From positions 62,001 to 126,000 of the forward strand of contig CAUYUJ010015715.1 of the NCBI GenBank assembly GCA_963575745.1: a stretch of 64,000 nucleotides of DNA, read 5' to 3'. Source of the stretch: Prorocentrum cordatum (Eukaryota > Sar > Dinophyceae > Prorocentrales > Prorocentraceae). Positions 23,313 to 33,906 of the stretch are shown piece after piece. The notes below the pieces were generated by a model that made no database searches, was not told the DNA's origin, and saw nothing but the letters and a program-made list of their open reading frames with translations. A program made the position numbers and the translations under genes. Numbering within the stretch: the first letter of the stretch is position 1; every line of letters starts with the position of its first letter.

Positions 23313-23317
<5 letters not shown>

Positions 23318-23366
23318 AACTGGCTCATCGGCCCGAGATTCATCTGCCCGTGACTGGATCCTATAA

Positions 23367-24950
23367 TTTGAGGGAGTTTCTGTGGAACTCACGTCATCCT
23401 CACCCCCGGCGCGAAGAGCACGAGCCCAGAGCGGCCTCCGGCACCGTTTCCGGACGGATCCGCTGGATCCGCTGGATCCGGTGACGAATCCCAAACCGGC
23501 GCCCTCGCCTGAGACATCCTCACAAAACGGGCCCCGGGGGGGATGCCCAGAGGAGCCCAGAGCGGCCTCCGGCACCGTTTCCGGACGGATCCGCTGGATC
23601 CGCTGGATCCGGTGACGAATCCCAAACCGGCGCCCTCGCCTGAGACATCCTCACAAAACGGGCCCCGGGGGGGATGCCCAGAGGAGCCCAGAGCGGCCTC
23701 CGGCACCGTTTCCGGACGGATCCGCTGGATCCGCTGGATCCGTGACGAATCCCAAACCGGCGCCCTCGCCTGAGACATCCTCACAAAACGGGCCCCGGGG
23801 GGGATGCCCAGAGGAGCCCAGAGCGGCCTCCGGCACCGTTTCCGGACGGATCCGCTGGATCCGCTGGATCCGGTGACGAATCCCAAACCGGCGCCCTCGC
23901 CTGAGACATCCTCACAAAACGGGCCCCGGGGGGGATGCCCAGAGGAGCCCAGAGCGGCCTCCGGCACCGTTTCCGGACGGATCCGCTGGATCCGCTGGAT
24001 CCGCTGGATCCGGTGACGAATCCCAAACCGGCGCCCTCGCCTGAGACATCCTCACAAAACGGGCCCCGGGGGGGATGCCCAGAGGAGCCCAGAGCGGCCT
24101 CCGGCACCGTTTCCGGACGGATCCGCTGGATCCGCTGGATCCGCTGGATCCGGTGACGAATCCCAAACCGGCGCCCTCGCCTGAGACATCCTCACAAAAC
24201 GGGCCCCGGGGGGGATGCCCAGAGGAGCCCAGAGCGGCCTCCGGCACCGTTTCCGGACGGATCCGCTGGATCCGCTGGATCCGGTGACGAATCCCAAACC
24301 GGCGCCCTCGCCTGAGACATCCTCACAAAACGGGCCCCGGGGGGGATGCCCAGAGGAGCCCAGAGCGGCCTCCGGCACCGTTTCCGGACGGATCCGCTGG
24401 ATCCGCTGGATCCGCTGGATCCGGTGACGAATCCCAAACCGGCGCCCTCGCCTGAGACATCCTCACAAAACGGGCCCCGGGGGGGATGCCCAGAGGAGCC
24501 CAGAGCGGCCTCCGGCACCGTTTCCGGACGGATCCGCTGGATCCGCTGGATCCGGTGACGAATCCCAAACCGGCGCCCTCGCCTGAGACATCCTCACAAA
24601 ACGGGCCCCGGGGGGGATGCCCAGAGGAGCCCAGAGCGGCCTCCGGCACCGTTTCCGGACGGACGACCTGACTGCATAACACGCCTGGATATGCCGACGG
24701 GGGCGAAGGAGGAGGAGGAGGAGGAGGAGGAGGAGGAGGAGGAGGAGGAGGAGGAAGAGGAGGGGGAGGGGGCGGCGAGGGAGCCCCGGCCCTGGGGGAG
24801 GGGCCCTGAGGGAGCCCTGATGGGCTTCCGGCACCATGGAGAGGTCCTGTGGGGCGGCCGCCCCTTCTTCTCTCGGTCGTTTCCCTCTCGCCCAGAAGCG
24901 CGCGCCCCTTCTTCTATATATGCAGAAACTCCCGATCAACCGCAGAGCGG
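23367..24950 (-). mobile_element. Composite satellite element C1 (reverse orientation)
   Basis: Begins TTTGAGGGAGTTTCTGTGG (GGGAGTTTCTGT at 23372-23383), continues as the reverse complement of the fixed right end (GTCATCCTCACCCCCGGCGC), and then holds a GGATCC satellite array at about 23415-24663. A (GGA)n tract follows at 24700-24760, then a GC-rich segment with CTCTCCATGGTGCCGG in reverse, and GCAGAAACTCCCGATCAACC (GCAGAAACTCCC 24922-24933) with GCAGAGCGG. The two ends are inverted copies of one 12-mer with one mismatch. Its orientation is opposite to C2-C5. No protein is encoded; frames through the array are repeat artefacts. Confidence 0.65.
23415..24663 (-). repeat. GGATCC satellite array of C1 (131/140-bp units)
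   Basis: Units differ by whole 9-bp steps (two or three copies of GGATCCGCT between CCGTTTCCGGAC and GGTGACGAATCCC). Unit bodies are otherwise nearly identical, which implies recent homogenisation. Confidence 0.9.
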
Positions 24951-24952
24951 CG

Positions 24953-25558
24953 GATGTTAATCAATCCAGCCAGTCTTGATGCCCGACGCGGCTGGGCCGG
25001 CGGGCACAGGGGCGCAGGGGGCGGTCCTATAGGACTGCCTCCCTTCCCGGTACCTCGCTCTCGATTATGGGCGACGATGTCGCTGAGTTCGCTGTCCCGG
25101 AGCGACGGTGCCGCTCGGGGAGTTTCTTCAGCGATCGTGATTGCAGCATCTGCTGGAGACTCAGCTGGGATTGTCTCTGTGGGAGAGTCGGCCGGGCCGC
25201 TCTCCTCCTTTTTCTCCTTCAGGCAACTGGTAATTATAATGCTATTGTCCGCGTTGAAGAACCCAAAACGGCGGTTGGCAAGACGGATCTTGACGCAAAA
25301 ATGAAAACCCGTGGACGCATGCATGAAGCCTATAGCTTCTTGGATACTTGAGCCATTCCGTCTGGCGGTCTCTGATACTTCGTTCCCGAATCCTTTGGTC
25401 AATTCACGAAGTAGGTCAAATGATTCGAGAGCGGATCTAATCCGACAATCCAAAGCATAAGCATCGCGCATAGCTTCAAGAGCTGCCTTCGTATGGATTG
25501 GGCCACGCTGTACCTCGTATCCCGGAGCTGCAACATTGATTACAGCGTGCATGAACAA
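24953..25558 (-). CDS. Unassigned minus-strand coding exon, block 25-31.7 kb
   Basis: Open frame from 25558 with a well-behaved first 110 residues: YEVQRGPIHTKAALEAMRDA, ALDCRIRSALESFDLLRELT and GFHFCVKIRLANRRFGFFNA. A Glu/Pro/Ala-rich tail follows, and the frame ends inside the end of composite C1. The protein-like stretch is helix-rich. Part of a series of minus-strand fragments with the same orientation up to 31.7 kb. Family unknown; the true 3' splice or stop is not determined. Confidence 0.5.
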
Positions 25559-25719
25559 GAATAATACTTTTCGTGCAGATAACAGAATCCGTCCCTATCT
25601 CCCGTGAATGGGAATTCGGTCAAATGGTTGGTTCCATTTTTATCCACGAGCTCGGACAATCCAGGCTGTACATCATGAATAATGTCTTTGCCCAGTGGCA
25701 TCGTAGCTGGGAAGGTCGA

Positions 25720-26100
25720 TCAATATTCAAGAATGAATTGCGTTGCAACTCTGATAAAGTCTGGCCGGTCGCATGGGTCATCATTGAACTTGGAATTAGA
25801 CATGCTGCCAGAAATAGAAACCAAATCAAGCCAAAAGGGCTGCGTTCTCGTCGGGGCAATGAGCGGATGACGCTGGGCAGTATGTTGGTTGCCTATGTCG
25901 TCCGACGTCGTCGCCTTCTCTTCACGTGCTGATATCACTTCATCAATGCGGCTGGGCCGGTGATGGAGTTCAACAGTAACCTGGAAGTCTATGTCTCCAA
26001 CTTGGTTCGACACAGAAATTCGGTTGGCTTCGTTCAAAGTGTCTGTTAACATTTGGACCGATGGAAATATTATTACTTTTCCGCCACTTCTTCTTCCCAT
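25720..26100 (-). CDS. Unassigned minus-strand coding fragment
   Basis: Reads GRRSGGKVIIFPSVQMLTDT, ISVSNQVGDIDFQVTVELHH, SARE...TSDDIGNQHTAQ and PDFIRVATQFILEY. Composition and lack of low complexity favour coding. The PDFI motif recurs in the fragment at 27659-28006 (SGDRPDFIPQGAYN), so the two may be related segments. Frame changes relative to neighbours imply introns or decay. Confidence 0.4.
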   Translation of the reverse strand: MGRRSGGKVIIFPSVQMLTDTLNEANRISVSNQVGDIDFQVTVELHHRPSRIDEVISAREEKATTSDDIGNQHTAQRHPLIAPTRTQPFWLDLVSISGSMSNSKFNDDPCDRPDFIRVATQFILEY

Positions 26101-26514
26101 TGGTCCCAGCCTATCTCTGGACGAATGTGCTCGGCACTAACGCGTCGCCAATCAAAACCAGCAGGTGCAGAGCATCTCGCTGCGCGAGCGTATTGGTCCA
26201 GATCTGGCGTCCAGATTCATGACCACCATTGGGCAGCGGTTGGGGCATCTTCCCCGTGCCTGAACTTCAACCACTCAATAAATCTGAGCTTAAATGGTTT
26301 CAGAAACTTCCAGCGCATCGGAGGAGCTCTGTCATTGCTTTCAGCCTGTTAGAGAAATCATATTGGAGCCGCTTTCCCCTTTTGGGGGTGCGTCCAGACG
26401 TGGGGCCAGTCCTAGGCTCGTCCATGCAACAACCAATGCATCTCTGTCGGGTGATTGTAAATAGTTCATTCGGACGTTGTGTTTGTACGTGACGGGGGTG
26501 AGGCATTGTAGACA

Positions 26515-27081
26515 CTATCCGGAACCAGCCCTCACAGCATGGCATTGATTGCAAATGTACCTCTCATCGTCAGTCCACATTCTCCGCGTGATGAGGGCCT
26601 TCTCTTCTTCAGACAGTGTACTCTGTCCTGCGTCGGCCATGTCTTCGTCAGAAAATACGCATGTTCTACTTGTGCCTTGCGAGAAAGCAATTTCATACGC
26701 AGACCATTCTTGAGAAAATGGCACGTTCCAGATCATCTGCTGTGTGTCACGTGCATTCTGCTCAACCAACGTCAATTGCACGATGCGAAAGATGTAATTG
26801 AACCGTGCTTGTCCTGTTGTCACAAGAGTGTCGCCGCGGCAGATGCGATACCTTAGGCGGGTCACCACCCGCCCGCTGAAGATGGCAACATATTGCCAGT
26901 TCTCATTATGCGTCGCCTCAGTTTCCCAAAGAGATGGGGTAACTGCACGAGGCCAAGTTCCCTGAGTCGGAGGCCCACCCCCGGCCGGGGCAATGCCCGC
27001 GGCCTGATAGACCTGGGAGTGGAGCGCCACCATCCTTCCGCTGGCTGAGCCAGTGAGGGATGTTCTCGGCATATTCCGCAA
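26515..27081 (-). CDS. Unassigned minus-strand coding exon
   Basis: About 188 codons from 27081: MVALHSQVYQAAGIAPAG, NENWQYVAIFSGRVVTRLRY, RFNYIFRIVQLTLVEQNARD, MIWNVPFSQEWSAYEIAFSQ, LSEEEKALITRRMWTDDERY and a terminal CNQCH that could be half of a metal site. Beta-strand-rich middle. No family recognised. Confidence 0.5.
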   Translation of the reverse strand: MRNMPRTSLTGSASGRMVALHSQVYQAAGIAPAGGGPPTQGTWPRAVTPSLWETEATHNENWQYVAIFSGRVVTRLRYRICRGDTLVTTGQARFNYIFRIVQLTLVEQNARDTQQMIWNVPFSQEWSAYEIAFSQGTSRTCVFSDEDMADAGQSTLSEEEKALITRRMWTDDERYICNQCHAVRAGSG

Positions 27082-27441
27082 GGAACTCGCGCCTCGTAGG
27101 TATCAGTCTGAGGAGTCCGTAACCAGGTGCTTTGCACAATCCACTGAACTTATTTGGGTACTTGATTGTCCCTGCGCCTAACGTGGGCCCCTTGATGGTT
27201 TCCAGGCTCGTAACGTGCAGTAAGTGCCCATGGCGTTGCGCCATCCCGGATTCGCAAGGCGCACACACGCGTTCTATGCTGCGGGCGATACAAGAGTGTC
27301 CTTGACACGCACAGAAGAACACTGGCATGGGCCTACAAGCCCGTTCAGCTCTATCAATGTAGACATCTGTATCTCCATGTTCCTCATCAACGACTGTGTC
27401 GTGTGAGGCGCCTGGATTCAGAAAGGACTGCCAGTGCTTTA

Positions 27442-28006
27442 TTAGCTTTGTCGCTTCAAGAACCGAATGTCAACGGCCTTTATGCCTAGGACATCAACTT
27501 CTCCCGATGGTAACATTGTTAGACCCTGTACTGCAAAAGCAGTGGGGGCATGAGCGATTCCATCGCTCGTCATCTTCCGAATGAGATCGCCTACATACAC
27601 CCACCCGCCCGATGATTGGGCACATTCGGCACAATGTCTGGCAATGTACACCGCGCATTCACCGACAAATTGCGCATCGGAGTGCGCTCGGTGACTGCAT
27701 TTTCTCTGGAATTCGGAGCTTCCCAACATGGCGGACTCTTGGCCCTGTCTCAACCTCCGCTTCCACGGCTGCGCCGGTAGCGTCATTCGGCAACACTAGA
27801 GGAGCAAGTGCATTATAGGCCCCCTGAGGGATGAAATCTGGTCGGTCACCTGAATCAAACTCTGCATTGAGAAATTTGTTCGCTTGATTAAATCCTTCTT
27901 CATCTAGCTCCCCTAGCAGTGCGAAAACTGGGTCGTGCACGATGCGTGCATTTTCCTTGGTCGCGTGATAGGCACGCCCGCGAATGGCTGCGATGCGGGG
28001 GGGCAT
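27442..28006 (-). CDS. Unassigned minus-strand coding segment (two frames)
   Basis: 28006-27659 reads IAAIRGRAYHATKENARIVH, DPVFALLGELDEEGFNQANK and DRPDFIPQGAYNALAPLVLP. At about 27690 the reading continues in another frame (27786-27442): HSDAQFVGECAVYIARHCAE, C, GGWVYVGDLIRKMTSDGIAH, GLTMLPSGEVDVLGIKAVDI. The paired Cys/His residues could bind zinc. The frame change with continued protein-like sequence suggests either a small intron or a frameshift. Family unknown. Confidence 0.45.
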
Positions 28007-28398
28007 TAGGCCAGCCCTGTGGGCTTCAATAACTTGCTATCGGACTTCGTTACTCGCCTCATCAAGAGCGTGATCTCGTTGTTGTTGCCCACAGTACAGG
28101 TGGCCCCCCATCAGTAGCAGGCCTCGCATGACTAACATTCCTAGTTCGCCCCGGAGGGTCTTGCTCCTCAGGGCGGAGCTGCTTATGATCAGGCGTCGGC
28201 GGGATAATTATGCGCAAGAACAGATTTGTGACTCCCGGGCTGGCATCTGCGTCGACGTCCTCCGTGACCGACAGGTGAGACTTCCCCCCGGCATAAAGGG
28301 GGCCCTCAGTCTGTTACCTGGCGGTGCCGCAGAGCGCGAGTCTCCTCCTTCATCTGCTCTCGCAGCAACTGACTCTCCGTCGGTCTCGGTTGCACCGG

Positions 28399-28779
28399 TC
28401 AACGCCGCAGGGTCAGTAGCCATTCGGGCGTTAGGAACCCCCCCCGACGCAATGAAACCCGGATGGCGAACTTGGTTTTTAAAGACAACGAATATTCGGT
28501 GGGTCCATTCCTATTTTCTCCTGCTTGCTCCAGATAGCCAAGCGCCCAAGTGATTATGCCATCCCTGGCAAATTTCGCCTCTTCAATAGAAAGCTCTCTG
28601 ACGCCTTCGAGCGGAATTCCACCCGGGCGATCTTGCCAGAGCCATATCACTTCATTGCGAAGTGACAAATGAGCTCGGCTCGATTGCAGCCCAAAGTGTA
28701 TACTCAAAAGATCTCGTACTCTCTCGACGACCATCGAGACGGGGTCATCGCCTTCAAAATTAGTTAAAGGCATTAGCAA
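28399..28779 (-). CDS. Unassigned minus-strand coding exon
   Basis: Reads MLMPLTNFEGDDPVSMVVER, VRDLLSIHFGLQSSRAHLSL, LRNEVIWLWQDRPGGIPLEG, SIEEAKFARDGIITWALGYL. Ordinary composition and mixed helix/strand character support coding. Same strand as its neighbours. Family unknown. Confidence 0.5.
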   Translation of the reverse strand: MLMPLTNFEGDDPVSMVVERVRDLLSIHFGLQSSRAHLSLRNEVIWLWQDRPGGIPLEGVRELSIEEAKFARDGIITWALGYLEQAGENRNGPTEYSLSLKTKFAIRVSLRRGGFLTPEWLLTLRR

Positions 28780-28830
28780 GTCGAACTTGTATTTCCCCCT
28801 CGCTCCGTCACACTCATCAAGCCTTTCTGG

Positions 28831-29811
28831 CTAGGGGGGGCTGCGGGCCATTCGCAATCGGTTCCGCAGTAGGGGGGTCTGGCAAGTCAAGCAAGAAAGT
28901 ATTGAGTCCCCCTGGGGCGTCCACCTCGAGAATTGTCTGGCTAGCTCCGGCTGTGCTGGGCTGCTCGTGCCGTGCCTTCGCGGGCGCACCAGACGCATTT
29001 CTGTCATCCTGCAAATCGAATCTCGGAGGGCCCTTCGGAAGGGGGCGCCAGAGGTATAGTCAAGCCCTTCGAAGTTCCGGCCCCCGGCATTCCCGTCGGC
29101 GCTGAAGGCGAAGCATCTCTCATAAAGGTTTCCACTGAGGCCGAATATCGGGCGGAGGCGCCTTCGCCCCTCCCTTGGGCATCTGATCAGAGCCACCTGG
29201 CCTGGCCTAATGACTTCGAAGCAGGTCCAGGGGGGGGGCAGAAGCGGCTTCGACGCGTTATCTGACAATGGTTCCCAAGAATTCCTGTCTCCTGGCGGCG
29301 GTGCTGTGGGAGGCAGGCCCCCTTCTTGGGAGTCGTTATCCGACCCAGCAGCCGTCGCGTCTCCCTGGCCTGTAGGAACAGGCGGCACAGGAGGTCTGGC
29401 TGATTTAGGCGGCGGAGGCTTCGGCTCCTGATTAACGCCAAAACGTGGGGGCGGCGGCTCGGCTACGCTTGAAGCAGACCCGCCCGCCGGCTGTGCCGGC
29501 GGCTTGCCCGTAGCTTCCTCTTGGCCATCAACCGTGCGCTTTCTCCCTTCATTTGCTCCGCCCAAAAACGGGTGTTCAAACTTGAGTTTGCAGCCTCTGC
29601 TCTCCGAGTATCCCCATGCATTTTCCATTGAAGGATCACATTCAAGGTGCGGCGAATAATTTTCCTGCCAAGCTATTGGAACAAAATCAGGAACCCATTG
29701 GCATTGCTGATTCCTGACTTTGTCTCTCATTTCAGCTCCCCCCTGGCTCTTCGTCCTTTCAACGTTGAAGTCTTTGTCTACAGCTTCGCCGTCTTCCAAT
29801 ACATGTCGCAT
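28831..29811 (-). CDS. Unassigned minus-strand coding exon with Pro-rich linker
   Basis: Starts MRHVLEDGEAVDKDFNVER and includes CQWVPDFVPIAWQENYSPHL and ENAWGYSESRGCKLKFEHPF. A low-complexity Pro/Gly/Ser linker of about 100 residues follows, then CFEVIRPGQVALIRCPREGR, FGLSGNLYERCFAFSADG and an Arg-rich end. Looks like two folded parts joined by a disordered linker. It lies 7 bases below the segment ending at 29818, in the same orientation. Family unknown. Confidence 0.5.
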   Translation of the reverse strand: MRHVLEDGEAVDKDFNVERTKSQGGAEMRDKVRNQQCQWVPDFVPIAWQENYSPHLECDPSMENAWGYSESRGCKLKFEHPFLGGANEGRKRTVDGQEEATGKPPAQPAGGSASSVAEPPPPRFGVNQEPKPPPPKSARPPVPPVPTGQGDATAAGSDNDSQEGGLPPTAPPPGDRNSWEPLSDNASKPLLPPPWTCFEVIRPGQVALIRCPREGRRRLRPIFGLSGNLYERCFAFSADGNAGGRNFEGLDYTSGAPFRRALRDSICRMTEMRLVRPRRHGTSSPAQPELARQFSRWTPQGDSILSCLTCQTPLLRNRLRMARSPP

Positions 29812-29817
29812 TAGCGT

Positions 29818-30500
29818 TCAAGCGCCGCCCCCGCGCGCAAAGAATGCGGCGGGGTGCCAATGGTAATCGGTATTTTCAATGCATTGTTGTGTTGTTGGAC
29901 CACCTCCACCAAAAACGGGCTTCGGACAACTCCAAAATACAATCTCTGCGGTGTTCCAATATCCATTGTTGAAGGTATCTTCCGCCATCGCGCATCGCGT
30001 GTGGATCGAAGGGTCATCGTCAGAGTATGCGAAGGAATGCTTTCCATTTTTGTATTCTTCACATTTCCCCCGCACTCGGGGTCCGAGGGAAGGATTTGGT
30101 ATCCTTCCAGGAGTGAATGAAGCGTCCCAGCGGATGTTCCGTGGGACTGCCATGTCCAATTCATGTCTAAAATCAACTCTTCCAATTTATCTTCTGTCAC
30201 TCTAAGAGGTAGCGTCAAATTGGCACATTGCTCCTTCTCTGCGTGTTCAATAATTGCTGCCTTTTCCCAAATGCTGCGGTCAACAATCGTTATCGGTCCC
30301 CCTGCCACGGTGCGATCACGTCGTGCAATAAAGAATGTTGCCCAATTCGGGATCACATATTCCGCAGATAGAACCGGTCGCTTCGCACTGTCTTGGAGCA
30401 ATTGATCCGCCAACCACGTTTCTCCATTCGATGGCACACGCATGCGCTTGTAAGCTTCACCATGCACGAATGTTGCAGTGCCCCTTGCCTTCTCCAACAA
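29818..30500 (-). CDS. Unassigned minus-strand coding exon
   Basis: Frame from 30500: ARGTATFVHGEAYKRMRVPS, SAEYVIPNWATFFIARRDRT, GGPITIVDRSIWEKAAIIEH, AEKEQCANLTLPLRVTEDKL, EELILDMNWTWQSHGTSAGT, LHSLLEGYQILPSDPECGGN. This is the most convincing protein-like stretch in the block. A second frame over 29818-30159 (IHTRCAMAEDTFNNGYWNTA) also looks coding, so an intron or frameshift probably lies near 30080. Family unknown. Confidence 0.5.
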
Positions 30501-30895
30501 TTCATCATAGTTTTCTCCTGGTCACAAATTGTTCTTGCTGTAGAGGCGATCAGCCAGCTCTCTAGCATTCAAGGGCTTCAGGGAGATAACTCTTTCAGTT
30601 CCCTCACTCACTCCGATCGTAGACTGATGTAGCAACTTAATGGGCCATCTGCGAACATGGTCGGATCCAACTGGAGGAAATGTCTTCTTTTTCTTGCCTA
30701 GCTGGACACTTCTGCTTTCTTAATCGCCCCCAGTGGGCCAGGGGGGAAACGGTGGCCAGTGCCCTAGAAGGTTCGTGGCTGTGCCAGGTCCAACCAGCCC
30801 CCCTGCGTCACCTGGACTCTGCGCGGCTGTGCCGGCAGAGCAAGCGGCCGGCACCGCTCCTCCGGGGCTGACTTGCATCTGATCGCCTTGCCTAG

Positions 30896-31670
30896 CTACG
30901 GGCTGTGCCCCCGCGGCTCGCCAAACCGCCCGTTTGGCAGATTGGGCGTGGGACTGAAAGCTGGGTAGAGATGCGCTTCTAAAATATCAATCGTTCGTTG
31001 CATAGGCTGATCAATGAGGACATTTCCCCCGGTGCGCCGCGCGTCTCTTCCCTCAGGAGCCATGCCAGGAATGTATGAAAAATAAATGGAATTCGCTCCA
31101 TTCCAAATAAATATGATGCCCTGTTTTCTTCGAAATGAAATCTCGCCGCTCCTGGGAGAACAGTGAACGTCGCGCTCCTTGTCCCGCGCCAGTCGAGGTG
31201 GTCGGGAATGAGCTTTGCAAAAGTGGCTCAGCGAACGGGGGCGTTCCCAAAATCGAAGTCGGACGCCGTCCCCAGTAGGACACCCATCAGTCCAGCACGA
31301 CACATGCTCGTCAGATGTAGCTTCCATCTTCGCAAACCCGTCTTCTCACAGCTCATTTTCGCAGATCCACCCCTGGGCGGCGGAGCCGCCGGAGGGCTGA
31401 CAGAAGAACCAGGCCGCAAGTTTTGACACTTCAAGCATATGATCCGCCATTCTTTCGCCCCCAGCAACCCTTGCCAGTGCACTTTTTTTGTCCAATGTGT
31501 GGGACTCATGCTGATCGACAAAATGGTATGCATCGAACTGGGTACGACGCAATTTCCGACACAGGCAAGCGCCACCAACAATCATTATGCCAGGCTGAAC
31601 CCCCACAGCCTTGCACCGTTCAATGCGCTGATTCATGCGTGCCTGCAGCGAAGTGGCGATATCATAACAT
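30896..31670 (-). CDS. Unassigned minus-strand coding fragments next to C2
   Basis: Fragments in changing frames: 31670-31346 reads SLQARMNQRIERCKAVGVQP, GIMIVGGACLCRKLRRTQFD and DQHESHTLDKKSALARVAGG. 31140-30896 reads EISFRRKQGIIFIWNGANSI, YFSYIPGMAPEGRDARRTGG and LIDQPMQRTIDILEAHLYPA. The upstream end runs directly into the terminal sequence of composite C2, so the gene is either interrupted there or C2 sits in an intron. Confidence 0.4.
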
Positions 31671-32850
31671 CCGCCGCTCTGCGGTTGATCGGGAGTTTCT
31701 GTATATATAGAAGAAGGGGCGCGCGCTTCTGGGCGAGAGGGAAACGACCGAGAGAAGAAGGGGCGGCCGCCCCACAGGACCTCTCCATGGTGCCGGAAGC
31801 CCATCAGGGCTCCCTCAGGGCCCCTCCCCCAGGGCCGGGGCTCCCTCGCCTGCCCCCTCCCCCTCCTCCCTCCTCCTCCTCCTCCTCCTCCTCCTCCTCC
31901 TCCTCCTCCTCCTCCTTCGCCCCCGTCGGCATATCCAGGCGCGTTATGCAGTCAGGTCGTCCGTCCGGAAACGGTGCCGGAGGCCGCTCTGGGCTCCTCT
32001 GGGCATCCCCCCCGGGGCCCGTTTTGTGAGGATGTCTCAGGCGAGGGCGCCGGTTTGGGATTCGTCACCGGATCCAGCGGATCCAGCGGATCCGTCCGGA
32101 AACGGTGCCGGAGGCCGCTCTGGGCTCCTCTGGGCATCCCCCCCGGGGCCCGTTTTGTGAGGATGTCTCAGGCGAGGGCGCCGGTTTGGGATTCGTCACC
32201 GGATCCAGCGGATCCAGCGGATCCGTCCGGAAACGGTGCCGGAGGCCGCTCTGGGCTCCTCTGGGCATCCCCCCCGGGGCCCGTTTTGTGAGGATGTCTC
32301 AGGCGAGGGCGCCGGTTTGGGATTCGTCACCGGATCCAGCGGATCCAGCGGATCCAACGGATCCGTCCGGAAACGGTGCCGGAGGCCGCTCTGGGCTCCT
32401 CTGGGCATCCCCCCCGGGGCCCGTTTTGTGAGGATGTCTCAGGCGAGGGCGCCGGTTTGGGATTCGTCACCGGATCCAGCGGATCCAGCGGATCCAGCGG
32501 ATCCGTCGGAAAAACGGTGCCGGAGGCGCTCTGGATCCTCTGGGCATCCCCCCCGGGGCCCGTTTTGTGAGGATGTCCAGGCGAGGGGCGCCGTGTTGGG
32601 ATTCGTCCAACGGAATCCAGCGATCCAGCGGATCCGTCCGAGAAGGACAGGTGCCGGAGGGCCGCTCTGGGCTCCTCTGGGCATACCCCGGGGCCCGTTT
32701 TGTGAGGATGTCTCAAGGCTGAGGGCGCCGGTTTGGGATTCGTCACCGGATCCAGCGGATCAGCGGATCCGTCCCGGAAACGGTGCCGCGAGGCCGCTCT
32801 GGGGCTCTGCTCTTCGCGCCGGGGGTGAGGATGACGTGAGTTCCACAGAA
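31671..32850 (+). mobile_element. Composite satellite element C2
   Basis: Left end CCGCCGCTCTGCGGTTGATC with GGGAGTTTCTGT at 31691-31702 and TATATATAG. Then GCTTCTGGGCGAGAGGGAAA, CTCTCCATGGTGCCGG, a (TCC)n tract (31860-31915), the junction TATGCAGTCAGGTCGTCCGT, and a GGATCC satellite array (about 31963-32810). The right end is damaged: after GAGTTCCACAGAAA it departs from the family consensus. The last 370 bp (32505-32880) carry many single-base indels found in no other copy. Confidence 0.65.
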
Positions 32851-32882
32851 AGAAGAAGAAACGTGTTGACCGCTTCGGGCAT

Positions 32883-33147
32883 TCATCTTGAATGCTTACT
32901 ACAGATTCAGGGTGGAGGACGGGCGTGCCAACGTCGATGATCCCCGCCAACGTAAAATATATGGATTGCTCCCGTCTTGCAGCGACTCATCGCCTCGTCG
33001 ATCATTCTCTCGGCTGTTTCGAAGAAGGGGCCGAGCATCGTAAGAAGCATGTGAGGCTCAACGTTCTCCATCTTCGTTCCGCTCAGCCCCTTGAGGTCAC
33101 ACCATTTTTCGTCGGAAATATCATTCAGGGACCAAGATAACATCCGC
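32883..33147 (-). CDS. Duplicated coding segment, copy D1
   Basis: Minus-strand frame reads NDISDEKWCDLKGLSGTKME, NVEPHMLLTMLGPFFETAER, MIDEAMSRCKTGAIHIFYVG and GDHRRW. Nearly identical to D2 at 33658-33905, the main difference being about 40 bp at its 3' (left) end. Both copies are flanked by composite elements, so a unit of about 775 bp (segment plus element C3) has been duplicated or mis-assembled. Family unknown. Confidence 0.45.
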
Positions 33148-33651
33148 CGCTCTGCGGTTGATCGGGAGTTTCTGTATATGTAGAAGAAGGGGCGCGCGCT
33201 TCTGGGCGAGAGGGAAACGACCGAGAGAAGAAGGGGCGGCCGCCCCACAGGACCTCTCCATGGTGCCGGAAGCCCATCAGGGCTCCCACAGGGCCCCTCC
33301 CCCAGGGCCGGGGCTCCCTCGCCTGCCCCCTCCCCCTCCTCCTCCTCCTCCTCCTCCTCCTCCTCCTCCTCCTCCTCCTCCTCCTTTGCCCCCGTCGGCA
33401 TATCCACGCGTGTTATGCAGTCAGGTCGTCCGTCCGGAAACGGTGCCGGAGGCCGCTCTGGGCTCCTCTGGGCATCCCCCCCGGGGCCCGTTTTGTGAGG
33501 ATGTCTCCGGCGAGGGCGCCGGTTTGGGATTCGTCACCGGATCCAGCGGATCCAGCGGATCCGTCCGGAAACGGTGCCGGAGGCCGCTCTGGGCTCGTGC
33601 TCTTCGCGCCGGGGGTGAGGATGACGTGAGTTCCACAGAAACTCCCTCAAA
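33147..33651 (+). mobile_element. Composite satellite element C3 (short, about one and a half units)
   Basis: GGGAGTTTCTGT at 33164-33175 and its exact reverse complement ACAGAAACTCCC at 33635-33646 enclose the CTCTCCATGGTGCCGG segment, a (TCC)n tract and only about one and a half satellite units. This is the smallest complete copy and shows the element's minimal layout. Confidence 0.7.
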
Positions 33652-33657
33652 CCACAT

Positions 33658-33905
33658 GGCATTCATCTTGAATGTACCATTTTCCGATTGCCAACGTCGA
33701 TGATCCCCGCCAACGTAAAATATATGGATTGCTCCCGTCTTGCAGCGACTCATCGCCTCGTCGATCATTCTCTCGGCTGTTTCGAAGAAGGGGCCGAGCA
33801 TCGTAAGTAGCATGTGAGGCTCAACGTTCTCCATCTTCGTTCCGCTCAGCCCCTTGAGGTCACACCATTTTTCGTCGGAAATATCATTCAGGGGCCAAGA
33901 TAACA
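33658..33905 (-). CDS. Duplicated coding segment, copy D2
   Basis: Same protein as D1 with the end intact: GDHRRWQSENGTFKMNAMW, after which the frame meets the end of C3. Read on the minus strand, it starts right after the end of C4 (GCAGAGCGGCGGATGTTATC). If AG in CCGCAG were a splice acceptor, the frame would join that of the fragment at 36299-36383, so C4 could sit in an intron. Confidence 0.5.
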
Positions 33906-33906
33906 T

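Noticed and set aside
23367-24700. CRISPR array
   Set aside because: Regular units of 131/140 bp with no unique spacers, in eukaryotic DNA; it is a satellite.
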